Source: an uncultured Collinsella sp.
GTDB taxonomy: Bacteria > Actinomycetota > Coriobacteriia > Coriobacteriales > Coriobacteriaceae
DNA: 8,270 nucleotides
Direction of reading: 5' to 3'
Assembly (NCBI GenBank): GCA_900551185.1
Contig: URVF01000061.1
Coordinates: forward strand, 1-8,270
Below the pieces are notes generated by a model. That model had not been told where the DNA came from, made no database searches, and saw nothing but the letters and a program-made list of their open reading frames with translations. A program made the translations under genes and the position numbers. This document shows, piece by piece, positions 1 to 5,883 of this stretch (the first letter of the stretch is position 1; every line of letters begins with the position of its first letter).

Positions 1-22
1 GTCAGATGTGTATAAGAGACAG
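1..22 (+). other. Nextera read-1 transposon adapter remnant (synthetic)
   Basis: The first 22 bases end in AGATGTGTATAAGAGACAG, the 19-base Tn5 mosaic end used in Illumina Nextera libraries, preceded by GTC, the last bases of the read-1 adapter arm. This is library sequence, not genome. It also supplies an in-frame ATG at 6, so gene callers give the following gene a false start with the N-terminal residues MCIRDR. Confidence 0.97.
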
Positions 23-770
23 GTACGTGTTGGGCGACATGATCGATCGCGGGCCCGATCCGGTCGGCGTTATTAAGCTCGTGCGCTCGCTGCCCAACGC
101 CCGCGTGCTCAAGGGCAATCACGAGCAGATCATGCTCGATGCCATCATTGGTCAGGATCCGCTCGATGCCGAGACCTGGGATATCAACGGTGGCTGGACG
201 ACGCGCGAGCAGCTCAACGACATGGAATTTGAGGCATACGAGGAGCTCGTGCGATGGATGGCCGCGCTGCCGCTCTACGCGGTGCTCGAGACCGAGGAGC
301 GCCCGTATCTGCTGGTACATGCTGGAATCGAGATGAAGGCGGCGCGCGCGTTTTTGCTTGAGCATGGCGTCGATTGTGCCGATGGCGTTGGAGCGGTGGG
401 TGCCGATCGCGAGCTGCTGCAGCAGATGCTCGCGGTGCAGTCGTCCGATGACCTGCTGTGGATTCGTCATGGCTATTGGGATGCGTCGACCGGGCTGCTT
501 TCTGCCGAGGGCAAGGGCCCGGTCGTGGTGAGCGGTCACACGCCCACGGTATCGCTTGGGCGCTATTGCGAGGTCGGTGGTCTGGCGGGGCTCGATGAGG
601 AATCGGGACGCGGGCAGATCGTGCGCTTGGGCGGCGAGGACACTGCTGGTGTGCCCGATCGCATCGACATCGACTGCGCCGCCGCCACCGGCTCCGAGTT
701 CGGCCGCGTGGGCATCCTGCGCCTGGACGACGGGGCCGAGTTCTACGCGAACATCAACCCGGGCGAATAA
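23..770 (+). CDS. Metallophosphoesterase, PPP (PP1-like / PrpA-type) family, 5' truncated
   Basis: This is a calcineurin-like metallophosphoesterase of the bacterial PPP group, which removes phosphate from Ser/Thr phosphoproteins or cleaves diadenosine polyphosphates in the cytoplasm. The first complete natural codon is at 24; 248 residues are visible. Numbering from there, the GDxxDRG block is at residues 4-10 (D5, D8 and R9 as metal and phosphate contacts), GNHE at 31-34 (N32 ligand, H33 general acid), VHAG with metal ligand H99, and SGHTP with metal ligand H172. The opening block DxHG of the family, normally some 25-35 residues before GDxxDRG, is absent because the adapter cuts the gene. 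The GDxxDRG-GNHE spacing and the C-terminal IDIDC segment resemble PrpA-like phosphatases more than cyclic-nucleotide phosphodiesterases. The true substrate cannot be told from sequence. The gene ends with TAA at 768-770. Confidence 0.9.
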
Positions 771-817
771 CCTTGTTCCGCCGATCTACCGTAGCTAATT
801 TGGGACGGGGCTTTTTT
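771..817 (+). terminator. Weak candidate terminator directly after the phosphatase gene
   Basis: Bases 771-779 (CCTTGTTCC) can pair with 802-810 (GGGACGGGG) as a 9-bp stem containing three G-U pairs, followed by a T run at 812-817. The 22-nt loop and the wobble pairs make it weak. It would be the first stop signal for the phosphatase transcript, backed up by the better hairpin at 907-950. Confidence 0.3.
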
Positions 818-906
818 GACTACTTTCGGAGAGTAGCGCCTTCTTGCTCGGTAAGCGCTAGAAATGAGGAGCGTCTGCGTCCTCGACAGCGCGAAAATGC
901 TCGAAA

Positions 907-950
907 AACCGTCGCAACGGAGTCAAACGACGTCGCGGCGGTTCTTTTTT
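907..950 (+). terminator. Intrinsic terminator
   Basis: AACCGTCGC (907-915) pairs with GCGGCGGTT (935-943), 9 bp with one G-U pair. The 19-nt loop can itself fold, and CTTTTTT follows at 944-950. It lies 137 bases after the phosphatase stop with no other credible gene between, so it probably ends that transcript or a short unrecognised RNA from 820-900. Confidence 0.6.
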
Positions 951-963
951 GGCTGCCCGCTGG

Positions 964-1086
964 CTAAGTGAGTAGACTTTTTTGGAAATGCCGAGCACCC
1001 AACATATTTACCTCAATAAAACCGCAGGTCACAGACTTGTGCTCTGTTGGTGTGGTCGGGGATTCGGTAAAAGTCTACTCACTTAG
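964..1086. repeat. 123-bp inverted-repeat element, possible MITE or structured RNA
   Basis: The ends are a perfect 18-bp inverted repeat: CTAAGTGAGTAGACTTTT at 964-981 and its complement at 1069-1086. Homology between the arms continues inward imperfectly for about 17 more bases (10 match), then CCAACA (999-1004) pairs perfectly with TGTTGG (1045-1050), leaving a 40-nt centre with a small CACA/TGTG hairpin at 1030-1041. No reading frame inside looks like a gene. The element sits between the ends of two convergent genes (phosphatase + strand, flippase - strand). A TA dinucleotide just inside each outer end (965-966, 1084-1085) would suit a TA-targeting transposon relic. A bidirectional transcript-end structure is the alternative. 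The inverted repeat is certain; its nature is not. Confidence 0.75.
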
Positions 1087-1165
1087 TTTTGCGTGATGAA
1101 TATTGTCCGCAACGAGACCCCAGACGGGGTGATTCCATCGCAAATTCCGGTGACCGGGCAGCTAA

Positions 1166-2749
1166 TTAGGCGCCGTATGGGTTGCGGTCGCGTTCGATGC
1201 GTTGGCGGATGCGGCGGTACTCGATTATCAGCAGCACCAGGAGTAGGGCCATGATGGCTAGGTAGCTCACTACAGCGCCCATCAGACCCAGCAGCTTAAT
1301 CAGGATCACCGGCAGCACCACGCTTACGGCGAAGCAGATCAGGTAGATCTTGGTGACGTCTCTAGCGTGGCGTAGCACCGTGATGATGGCGCAGATAAAG
1401 TCGATGGCCGCGGTGACGCCGCCGGCGACGACCATCAGCAGCGCCAGCGTACGGTAGCGTTCAAAGCTGAGGCCGTACATAAAGCTCATGAGGGGAATAC
1501 CGGGACCTGCCATAAATGCGGCGCACACGCCGGTGATGACTACGATCAGCGCCATAACGGCAACAATAATCAGGTCAAAGCGACGACGCTTGCGAGGATT
1601 AGCCCAAATGCTCGACAAGCGCAGGAGCTGCGGTTTATAGATAAATCCAATGCTCAGCAAAATAGCCTGCGCCGGAAAGAACAGGGCATTAAAGTACAGC
1701 TGATATTTGTATGCCAGCGTGCCTTCCATCACAAACTTGGGCATGCTCTCAATTAGGTTGAACAGGAACAGTGCACCAAAGAGCGGGGCGCACTGGACAA
1801 ACAGGTGGCCGACCTCGCGCAGGCTCACGCGGCGCGATTTTTCGGTCTCGAGCAGGGCAAGCGGCGCGGTGACCAGCACGAGCGAGGCGATGGCGGTGAC
1901 ACCCATGACCATGGCCGCGATGGGCATACTGCGCGTGAGGAACAGCGCCACGCTAAAGACCGCGATGACGCCGACGGAGCGTAGCGTTTGGCTCATGCCG
2001 GCCAGGTAGAGCTTGTCGGCCTGCTGCAGGCGGCCTTCGTACACGTCGGCGACGCCGTCGATCACCTTGTAGAGGTAGACGCCCAGGCCGATCGTCGCCA
2101 TATGCGCGTCATAGCCGCGGGCGCTGCTGTAGAGCAGGCCGCAGCCTAGGGCTAGGGCTCCGCAGATCCAACGATTGAGCTGGTAGGAGGCGAAGGACGT
2201 CTTTTCGTCGATGTCCGATACCTGGAAATTGCGCACGCCGTAGTTGCATGCGATCATGATGAGCGTGCCGGTGACGAAGGCGATGGAGAACTTACCGGCC
2301 TCCTCGGCGCCCGCGAGCTGTGTCGACACGATGGTGAGCAGAGGAAACACCATGCCCCACACGGCGGTGCCCAGGGTATTCCAGAGATAGTCGCGGCGGG
2401 TGGCGTGCTCCTCGTATTCCGCTTCCTGCATGGAGAAGCCGCCGCCGTAGACGGCGCCGAGCAGACGGTTCCACCAAGCGTTGACCATGCGGCGGACGGG
2501 GCTGGGCTCCCGATCGCGTTCGCGCCGGCGACGGCGCGTGGCCTGGCTGCTGTCGGGGCCGCCGGCGTTGCGCTGGCTCAGCTCCTGGATGCGCGCGAGC
2601 TCTTCGGCCGTGTGGGAGGCGGGGAACAGGCCGTTCTCGATGCGGCCGCCCTGGGCCTTCGCGGCGCCGTCTTTCGATGCAGCGGGGTTGGAGATGCCGT
2701 TACGGCGGGCGACGGCGCGGCGAATGCTATCGAGGGGCGTGATGCTCAA
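1166..2749 (-). CDS. Polysaccharide flippase / oligosaccharide translocase (Wzx/MATE-like) with basic N-terminal tail
   Basis: This is an integral membrane protein of the polysaccharide-exporter branch of the MOP (MATE-like) superfamily, which flips undecaprenyl-linked sugar units to the outer face of the cytoplasmic membrane. From the chosen start it is 527 residues. Roughly residues 1-85 are hydrophilic and end in a very basic stretch (RRRRRERDREPSPVRR, about 72-87). From about residue 120 onward there are a dozen or so hydrophobic helices to the C-terminus, with a short basic tail (EYRRIRQRIERDR). The first-helix region (YLWNTLGTAVWGMVFPLLTI) and the YGVRNFQVSD segment after it are typical of the family. 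Start: TTG at 2749-2747 is preceded by AGAAAGGA seven bases upstream and a -10-like TATACT about 28 bases upstream. The open frame runs on 36 codons to an ATG at 2857, but those codons cross the promoter and palindrome and carry no ribosome site. It is not embedded in a glycosyltransferase cluster here, so the sugar substrate is unknown. Confidence 0.85.
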   Translation of the reverse strand: MSITPLDSIRRAVARRNGISNPAASKDGAAKAQGGRIENGLFPASHTAEELARIQELSQRNAGGPDSSQATRRRRRERDREPSPVRRMVNAWWNRLLGAVYGGGFSMQEAEYEEHATRRDYLWNTLGTAVWGMVFPLLTIVSTQLAGAEEAGKFSIAFVTGTLIMIACNYGVRNFQVSDIDEKTSFASYQLNRWICGALALGCGLLYSSARGYDAHMATIGLGVYLYKVIDGVADVYEGRLQQADKLYLAGMSQTLRSVGVIAVFSVALFLTRSMPIAAMVMGVTAIASLVLVTAPLALLETEKSRRVSLREVGHLFVQCAPLFGALFLFNLIESMPKFVMEGTLAYKYQLYFNALFFPAQAILLSIGFIYKPQLLRLSSIWANPRKRRRFDLIIVAVMALIVVITGVCAAFMAGPGIPLMSFMYGLSFERYRTLALLMVVAGGVTAAIDFICAIITVLRHARDVTKIYLICFAVSVVLPVILIKLLGLMGAVVSYLAIMALLLVLLIIEYRRIRQRIERDRNPYGA

Positions 2750-2777
2750 AGCGGGGTCCTTTCTATTGCTGCGCTCT

Positions 2778-2797
2778 AGTATAGACACCGCGGTGTC
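2778..2797 (-). promoter_or_regulatory. Candidate promoter -10 with abutting 14-bp palindromic operator for the flippase gene
   Basis: Read on the - strand, GACACCGCGGTGTC (2797-2784) is a perfect 14-bp palindrome immediately followed by TATACT (2783-2778), a good -10 hexamer. The putative start TTG is 28 bases further on, with AGAAAGGA between. The palindrome fills most of the space where the -10/-35 spacer would lie, a classic repressor position (TetR-type operators are often like this). I see no convincing -35 (ACACGA at 17-bp spacing), as expected for a regulated or extended promoter. The palindrome is seen; its role is inferred. Confidence 0.45.
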
Positions 2798-2851
2798 CGC
2801 TCGTGTTTTTGAACAGGTTGTTCGATAATTTCGGCGGCGCCATTCGGTAGT

Positions 2852-2907
2852 CGGCACTTAGGGACGTTCCTTATGTGCCGGCACTTTGGGAACGTCCCTA
2901 AGTGCCG
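2852..2907. repeat. Perfect 19-bp inverted repeat (GGGACGTTCC-type intergenic hairpin)
   Basis: CGGCACTTAGGGACGTTCC (2852-2870) is the exact reverse complement of 2889-2907. The 18-nt centre contains a nested 10-bp palindrome GTGCCGGCAC. It lies in the divergent spacer between the flippase and pckA and forms part of a repeat cluster to 2988. No T run follows on either strand, so a simple terminator is unlikely. Confidence 0.8.
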
Positions 2908-2913
2908 GCATCC

Positions 2914-2953
2914 GGGGACATTCCTTGAATGTTGCCTGTTCAAGAGTGTCCCC
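2914..2953. repeat. GGGGACATTCC-type imperfect hairpin
   Basis: GGGGACATTCCTTGAA (2914-2929) pairs with TTCAAGAGTGTCCCC (2939-2953), with the TTCAAG and TGTCCCC blocks exact and a small internal irregularity between them. The loop is 9 nt. Its GGGGAC core resembles that of the neighbouring hairpin and of the gene-end hairpins in this window, suggesting related REP-like intergenic elements. Confidence 0.6.
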
Positions 2954-2988
2954 AATGACTAGTCGTTTAAGAACGTCCCCAATGACTG
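2938..2988. repeat. Two 24-base direct repeats, period 27
   Basis: Bases 2938-2961 and 2965-2988 are copies of a unit GTTyAAGArygTCCCCAATGACTr, 20 of 24 identical, with GTCCCCAATGACT exact in both. The first copy overlaps the 3' arm of the preceding hairpin. Tandem units of this kind look like an expandable intergenic repeat, and two units are the minimum visible here. Confidence 0.65.
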
Positions 2989-3038
2989 GGCCGCTTGCCT
3001 GCGATTTTTGACCGTTGGGCGGGCTTGCCGCCCTTGCC

Positions 3039-3054
3039 GCAAAAACGTTTTTGC
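3039..3054. promoter_or_regulatory. Perfect 16-bp palindrome upstream of pckA, candidate LacI-family (catabolite) operator
   Basis: GCAAAAACGTTTTTGC is an exact palindrome centred on CG, 75 bases before the pckA start. LacI/GalR-family regulators such as PurR and CcpA bind CG-centred palindromes of the GCAAACGTTTGC type, and this one has two extra A/T on each side. A small GGGCGG/CCGCCC hairpin (3017-3033) lies just upstream. No promoter is clear: TACAAC at 3064-3069 could be a -10, which would put the palindrome over its -35. A link to carbon-source control of pckA is inference. Confidence 0.4.
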
Positions 3055-3128
3055 ATATCGGGTACAACGGGCTTTACGTGAGTAAAGTGCGCGCCGCGTC
3101 CACGTGCCGCGTTTTTAAAGGAGGCCCC

Positions 3129-4799
3129 ATGCCTGGTGTTACCCCTGCAGAAGTTCTGTCCAATTTTGGTATTACGCTGGTCGAAGATCCCGCCGAGAAT
3201 CAACCCCGTCTGCTGGTCGATCTGCCCGCCGCGGAGCTCGTCGAGCACGCTATCCGCCGCGAAGAAGGCCGCATGGCATCCAACGGCGCGCTGGTGATCG
3301 AGACGGGGGAGCGCACTGGTCGTTCCCCCAATGACCGCTTTATCGTTGACACCCCCGATGTTCACGACAAGATTGCCTGGGGCGCGGTCAACCGCCCGCT
3401 GTCCGTCGAGAGCTATGAGGCCATCAAGGCCGGCATCGTCGACTATCTCAACGAGCGCGACGTGTTCGTCACCCGCGGCATGGCCGGCGCCGACCGCAAC
3501 CATACGCGCCGCCTGCTCGTCGCCTGCGAGCGTGCCAGCCAGGCGCTCTTCATTAAGCAGATGCTCGCCCGCCCGCTTGCCCGTGAAATCGCACGCACCG
3601 GCGAGCCGGACTTCTGCGTGCTCGCCGCTCCCGGCTACCAGTGCGATCCCGCCATTAAGGGCCTCAACTCCAGCGCCGCCGTGGTCATCAACTTCCAGGA
3701 ACGCGTGATTCTGGTCGCCGGCACCGGCTACTCCGGCGAGATTAAAAAGTCGATCTTTAGCGTCATGAACTATCTGCTGCCCGTCGAGGACGACGTGCTA
3801 CCCATGCACTGCTCGGCCAGCATGGATCCCGTCACGCACGAGACCGCCGTGTTCTTTGGCCTTTCGGGCACGGGCAAGACCACGCTTTCGGCCAACCCCA
3901 CGCGGCTGCTGATCGGCGACGACGAGCACGGTTGGTCCGACATGGGCATCTTCAACATCGAAGGTGGCTGCTACGCCAAATGCGAGGGCCTGGACGCGTT
4001 CCACGAGCCCGAGATCTTCAACGCTGTCCGCTTTGGCGCGATCTGCGAAAACGTGGTGCTCGACGAGAACCGCAAGCCCAACTACGACGACATCTCGATC
4101 ACGCACAACACGCGCGTGGCATACCCTGTGGAGCACATTCCCAACGCGTGGACCAAGGGCATGGGCACCACTCCAAGCGTCGTGCTCTTCCTGACCTGCG
4201 ATGCCTTTGGCGTGCTGCCGCCCATCTCGCGCCTGACGGCCGACGCCGCCATGTATCACTTTGTGACGGGCTTTACGGCCAAGATCCCCGGCACCGAGGT
4301 CGGCGTCACCGAGCCCACGCCCACGTTCTCTTCGCTGTTTGGCGAGCCGTTTATGCCGCTCGACCCCATGGTCTATGCCAAGATGCTCGGTGAGCGCATC
4401 GCCGACGGCCGCACGCGTGTGTACCTGGTCAACACCGGCTGGATCGGCGGCGGCTACGGCGTGGGTCATCGCATCGAGCTTGCCTACACGCGCGCCCTGG
4501 TGGCCCGCGCCCTCGACGGTACCATCGAGGACAGCGAGTTCGTGCACGACGACATCTTTAACGTCGACATTCCCACCACGTGCCACGTCGTACCCGACGG
4601 CATCCTGGTGCCGCGCCAGTATTGGCAGAGCACCGCTCGCTACGACGAGGCCGCGCACAACTTGGCCGTGATGTTCGAGGAGAACTTCGAGAAGAAGTAC
4701 TCGCACCTGCCCGAGTCCGTCAAAGCCGCCGGCCCGCACGCCCAGGTGTCCGCCGAGGCCCGTCATCACGGCCGCGGCCTGCTGGGACTCCGCCACTAG
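3129..4799 (+). CDS. pckA: Phosphoenolpyruvate carboxykinase (ATP), PckA
   Basis: It catalyses oxaloacetate + ATP = PEP + ADP + CO2 (EC 4.1.1.49) in the cytosol: the first step of gluconeogenesis or, in CO2-rich anaerobes, PEP carboxylation that conserves ATP on the way to succinate. The protein is 556 residues, slightly longer than the usual 530-540. Visible motifs: TGRSPND with substrate-binding R65, GEIKK with Mn ligand K207, MHCSA with Mn ligand H227, the P-loop GLSGTGKTT at 244-252 (K250, T251), LIGDDEHGW at 261-269 (D265 Mg/Mn site), NTRVAYP with R329, and NTGWIGGGYGVGHR near the C-terminal third. The set matches ATP-type, not GTP-type, enzymes, and all catalytic residues are present. 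Start: ATG at 3129 follows AAAGGAGG (3117-3124). The open frame extends 38 codons upstream across hairpins and is not coding. A hairpin terminator follows 20 bases after the stop. Confidence 0.98.
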   Translation: MPGVTPAEVLSNFGITLVEDPAENQPRLLVDLPAAELVEHAIRREEGRMASNGALVIETGERTGRSPNDRFIVDTPDVHDKIAWGAVNRPLSVESYEAIKAGIVDYLNERDVFVTRGMAGADRNHTRRLLVACERASQALFIKQMLARPLAREIARTGEPDFCVLAAPGYQCDPAIKGLNSSAAVVINFQERVILVAGTGYSGEIKKSIFSVMNYLLPVEDDVLPMHCSASMDPVTHETAVFFGLSGTGKTTLSANPTRLLIGDDEHGWSDMGIFNIEGGCYAKCEGLDAFHEPEIFNAVRFGAICENVVLDENRKPNYDDISITHNTRVAYPVEHIPNAWTKGMGTTPSVVLFLTCDAFGVLPPISRLTADAAMYHFVTGFTAKIPGTEVGVTEPTPTFSSLFGEPFMPLDPMVYAKMLGERIADGRTRVYLVNTGWIGGGYGVGHRIELAYTRALVARALDGTIEDSEFVHDDIFNVDIPTTCHVVPDGILVPRQYWQSTARYDEAAHNLAVMFEENFEKKYSHLPESVKAAGPHAQVSAEARHHGRGLLGLRH

Positions 4800-4818
4800 C
4801 TTCGCCGTGAGTCCATAT

Positions 4819-4855
4819 CCACCACAAAGGGGACAGGCACCTTTGTGGTGGTTTT
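4819..4855 (+). terminator. pckA terminator; copy A of the gene-end hairpin family
   Basis: CCACCACAAAGG (4819-4830) pairs perfectly with CCTTTGTGGTGG (4840-4851) around a 9-nt loop GGACAGGCA, followed by TTTT. It is the same element as at 5773, 7351 and 7756 but in the opposite orientation, so its loop is the reverse complement of theirs. Confidence 0.8.
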
Positions 4856-4882
4856 GCTCGTGTGGATGACTCGGGTTACAAT
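4854..4882 (+). promoter_or_regulatory. Sigma70-type promoter for the structured leader and B3/B4 gene
   Basis: TTGCTC (4854-4859) and TACAAT (4877-4882) are separated by exactly 17 bases; the predicted transcription start is about 4889. The -35 overlaps the T run of the pckA terminator, so one transcript ends where the next is initiated. This gives a 5' leader of about 138 nt before the B3/B4 start. Confidence 0.55.
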
Positions 4883-4888
4883 ACGCCT

Positions 4889-4986
4889 GACATATCGTCC
4901 CCTTCTCCGGATGGGGACAGCGCAAGCGTTCTTGTGACGGCACCGTAGGACTTTGAAGGTGGCCGTTGTAAGGGCGCTTTTTGTTT
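4889..4986 (+). ncRNA. Structured leader: candidate attenuator or ~98-nt terminated small RNA
   Basis: From the predicted start to the T run, the RNA can fold into hairpin 1 (GTCCCC 4897-4902 with GGGGAC 4913-4918, 10-nt loop) and then a long terminator hairpin (4924-4979, described separately). A short competing hairpin, CGCAAG (4921-4926) with CTTGTG (4931-4936), uses the 5' arm of the terminator and would disrupt it. A full terminator between a promoter and a coding region implies either conditional read-through into the B3/B4 gene or a free-standing small RNA. It does not match any riboswitch class I can recognise. A T-box was considered because tRNA-related genes often have one, but the stem I specifier and T-box sequence are missing. 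Confidence 0.45.
4924..4986 (+). terminator. Long intrinsic terminator inside the B3/B4 leader
   Basis: Bases 4924-4944 pair with 4958-4979 as a 21-bp helix with five G-U pairs and a single bulged G (4961), closing a 13-nt loop (4945-4957). The 3' end runs straight into TTTTTGTTT (4978-4986). Its position 40 bases before the next start codon, downstream of a promoter, points to attenuation instead of ordinary gene-end termination. Its 3' arm AGGGCGC (4971-4977) can alternatively pair with GCGCCCT (4989-4995). Confidence 0.55.
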
Positions 4987-5026
4987 AGGCGCCCTCACTC
5001 GGGCGCGCACAATGAAGGGAGAGCGT

Positions 5027-5746
5027 ATGAAGAGCTTTATTGCCGAGGATTCATTCTGGGAGCTGTTTCCGCAGGCAGCGGTCGGTGTTGTGGTCGTGGA
5101 GGGCATGAAGCCCACGGCTCAGATTCCTCAAGAGGACGTGGATGCGATTGCGGCGTTGCTCGACCGCGCCAATATCGATGCGGAGCGTCATCTGACCAGC
5201 GACACTATCAGCGAGAACGCACCGGTCAGGGCATGGCGCGAGGCCTATCGTCTGTTCAAGACCAAGAAAGGCGCGCGCTGCTCGATCGAGAACTTGCTCA
5301 AACGCGTGCTCAAAGGCAAGCCGGTGGGCCACATTACGCCCGCGGTGGATATTTACAACACGGTGTCGCTGACCTACGCGCTGCCCGTGGGAGGCGAGGA
5401 TCTGCATGCGATCGAGGGGGACCTTCGCCTGAAGGTGACCGACGGTGGCGATGCGTTCTTGCCGCTTGGCGAGGAGACGGACGATCCGACGCTGCCCGGC
5501 GAGCTCGCCTACATCGATGATGCGGGCGCTGTGTGCCGCTGCTGGAACTGGCGCGACGGCGTTCGCACGGCGCTGTCCGATGATTCGGCCGATGCGTTCC
5601 TAGCGATTGAGTGCGTGGAGCCCGAGCGGATGGGGGATTGCCAGGCTGCGATCGATCGCTTAGCCGAGCTGCTTGAGCGCTATCTGGGAGCGACGGTTGT
5701 CATTAAGACGCTTGTGACCCGCGACAATCCTTGCGTGGAGCTGTAG
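5027..5746 (+). CDS. Stand-alone B3/B4 tRNA-binding domain protein
   Basis: The 239-residue soluble protein matches the B3/B4 domain of phenylalanyl-tRNA synthetase beta chains as found in free-standing form. In PheT this domain hydrolyses mischarged Tyr-tRNA(Phe); free-standing members are thought to bind or edit aminoacyl-tRNA, mostly without proof. Landmarks: residues 1-65 as an N-terminal extension; PVRAWREAYRLF (66-77); KKGARCSIENLLKRVLKG (80-97); DIYNTVSLTYALPVGGEDL (108-126); a PLGE segment near 146; and PGELAYIDDAGAVCRCWNWR (157-176), the conserved core strand. The C-terminal helix is at about 206-220. No synthetase catalytic domain adjoins it. Start: ATG 5027 has AAGGGAG five bases upstream (5015-5021), while the in-frame ATG at 5012 lies before this ribosome site and is unlikely. 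It is flanked by two copies of the gene-end hairpin and preceded by a structured leader. Confidence 0.88.
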   Translation: MKSFIAEDSFWELFPQAAVGVVVVEGMKPTAQIPQEDVDAIAALLDRANIDAERHLTSDTISENAPVRAWREAYRLFKTKKGARCSIENLLKRVLKGKPVGHITPAVDIYNTVSLTYALPVGGEDLHAIEGDLRLKVTDGGDAFLPLGEETDDPTLPGELAYIDDAGAVCRCWNWRDGVRTALSDDSADAFLAIECVEPERMGDCQAAIDRLAELLERYLGATVVIKTLVTRDNPCVEL

Positions 5747-5772
5747 CGGCACCTAGAACCTATTGATGCCCC

Positions 5773-5813
5773 AAACCACCACAAAGGTGCCTGTCCCCTT
5801 TGTGGTGGTTTTT
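5773..5813 (+). terminator. B3/B4 gene terminator; copy B of the gene-end hairpin family
   Basis: AAACCACCACAAAGG (5773-5787) pairs perfectly with 5797-5811 over 15 bp, loop TGCCTGTCC, and a T run covers 5809-5813. It starts 27 bases after the stop codon. It is the strongest and most complete copy. Confidence 0.85.
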
Positions 5814-5821
5814 ATGTTGAT

Positions 5822-5883
5822 GGGTTAACAAATGGGGTATTTGGGTACGGGTGTCGCCTTATGCGACTAAGATGTTTACCCGT
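5822..5883. promoter_or_regulatory. Dyad-rich region before marR-type gene, possible autoregulatory operator
   Basis: Several dyads overlap: GGGTTAACA (5823-5831) with TGTTTACCC (5873-5881; one mismatch), ACGGGT (5847-5852) with ACCCGT (5878-5883), and GTCGC-CTTAT-GCGAC (5853-5867). MarR regulators commonly bind palindromes in their own promoter, so an operator is plausible. No -35/-10 pair with good spacing was found (TAAGAT at 5868-5873 is the best -10). Confidence 0.25.

Noticed and set aside
6..23. ATG at 6 as the start of the phosphatase
   Set aside because: The codons 6-23 (MCIRDR) are adapter sequence; the natural N-terminus is missing.
820..906. Small RNA gene between the two terminator candidates
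   Set aside because: Only short 5-bp stems and no promoter could be seen.
2852..2988. CRISPR array
   Set aside because: Only two direct repeats with a 3-base gap; no spacers and no cas genes.
3798..4943. 381-codon open frame on the - strand opposite pckA
   Set aside because: It mirrors the GC-rich codon pattern of pckA, has no family resemblance, and crosses the terminator and promoter at 4819-4882.
4889..5026. T-box riboswitch before the B3/B4 gene
   Set aside because: AAGGTGGCCG looks faintly like a T-box core, but it lies in the 3' arm of the terminator, the AGGGTGGNACCGCG consensus is absent, and there is no room for a specifier stem I.
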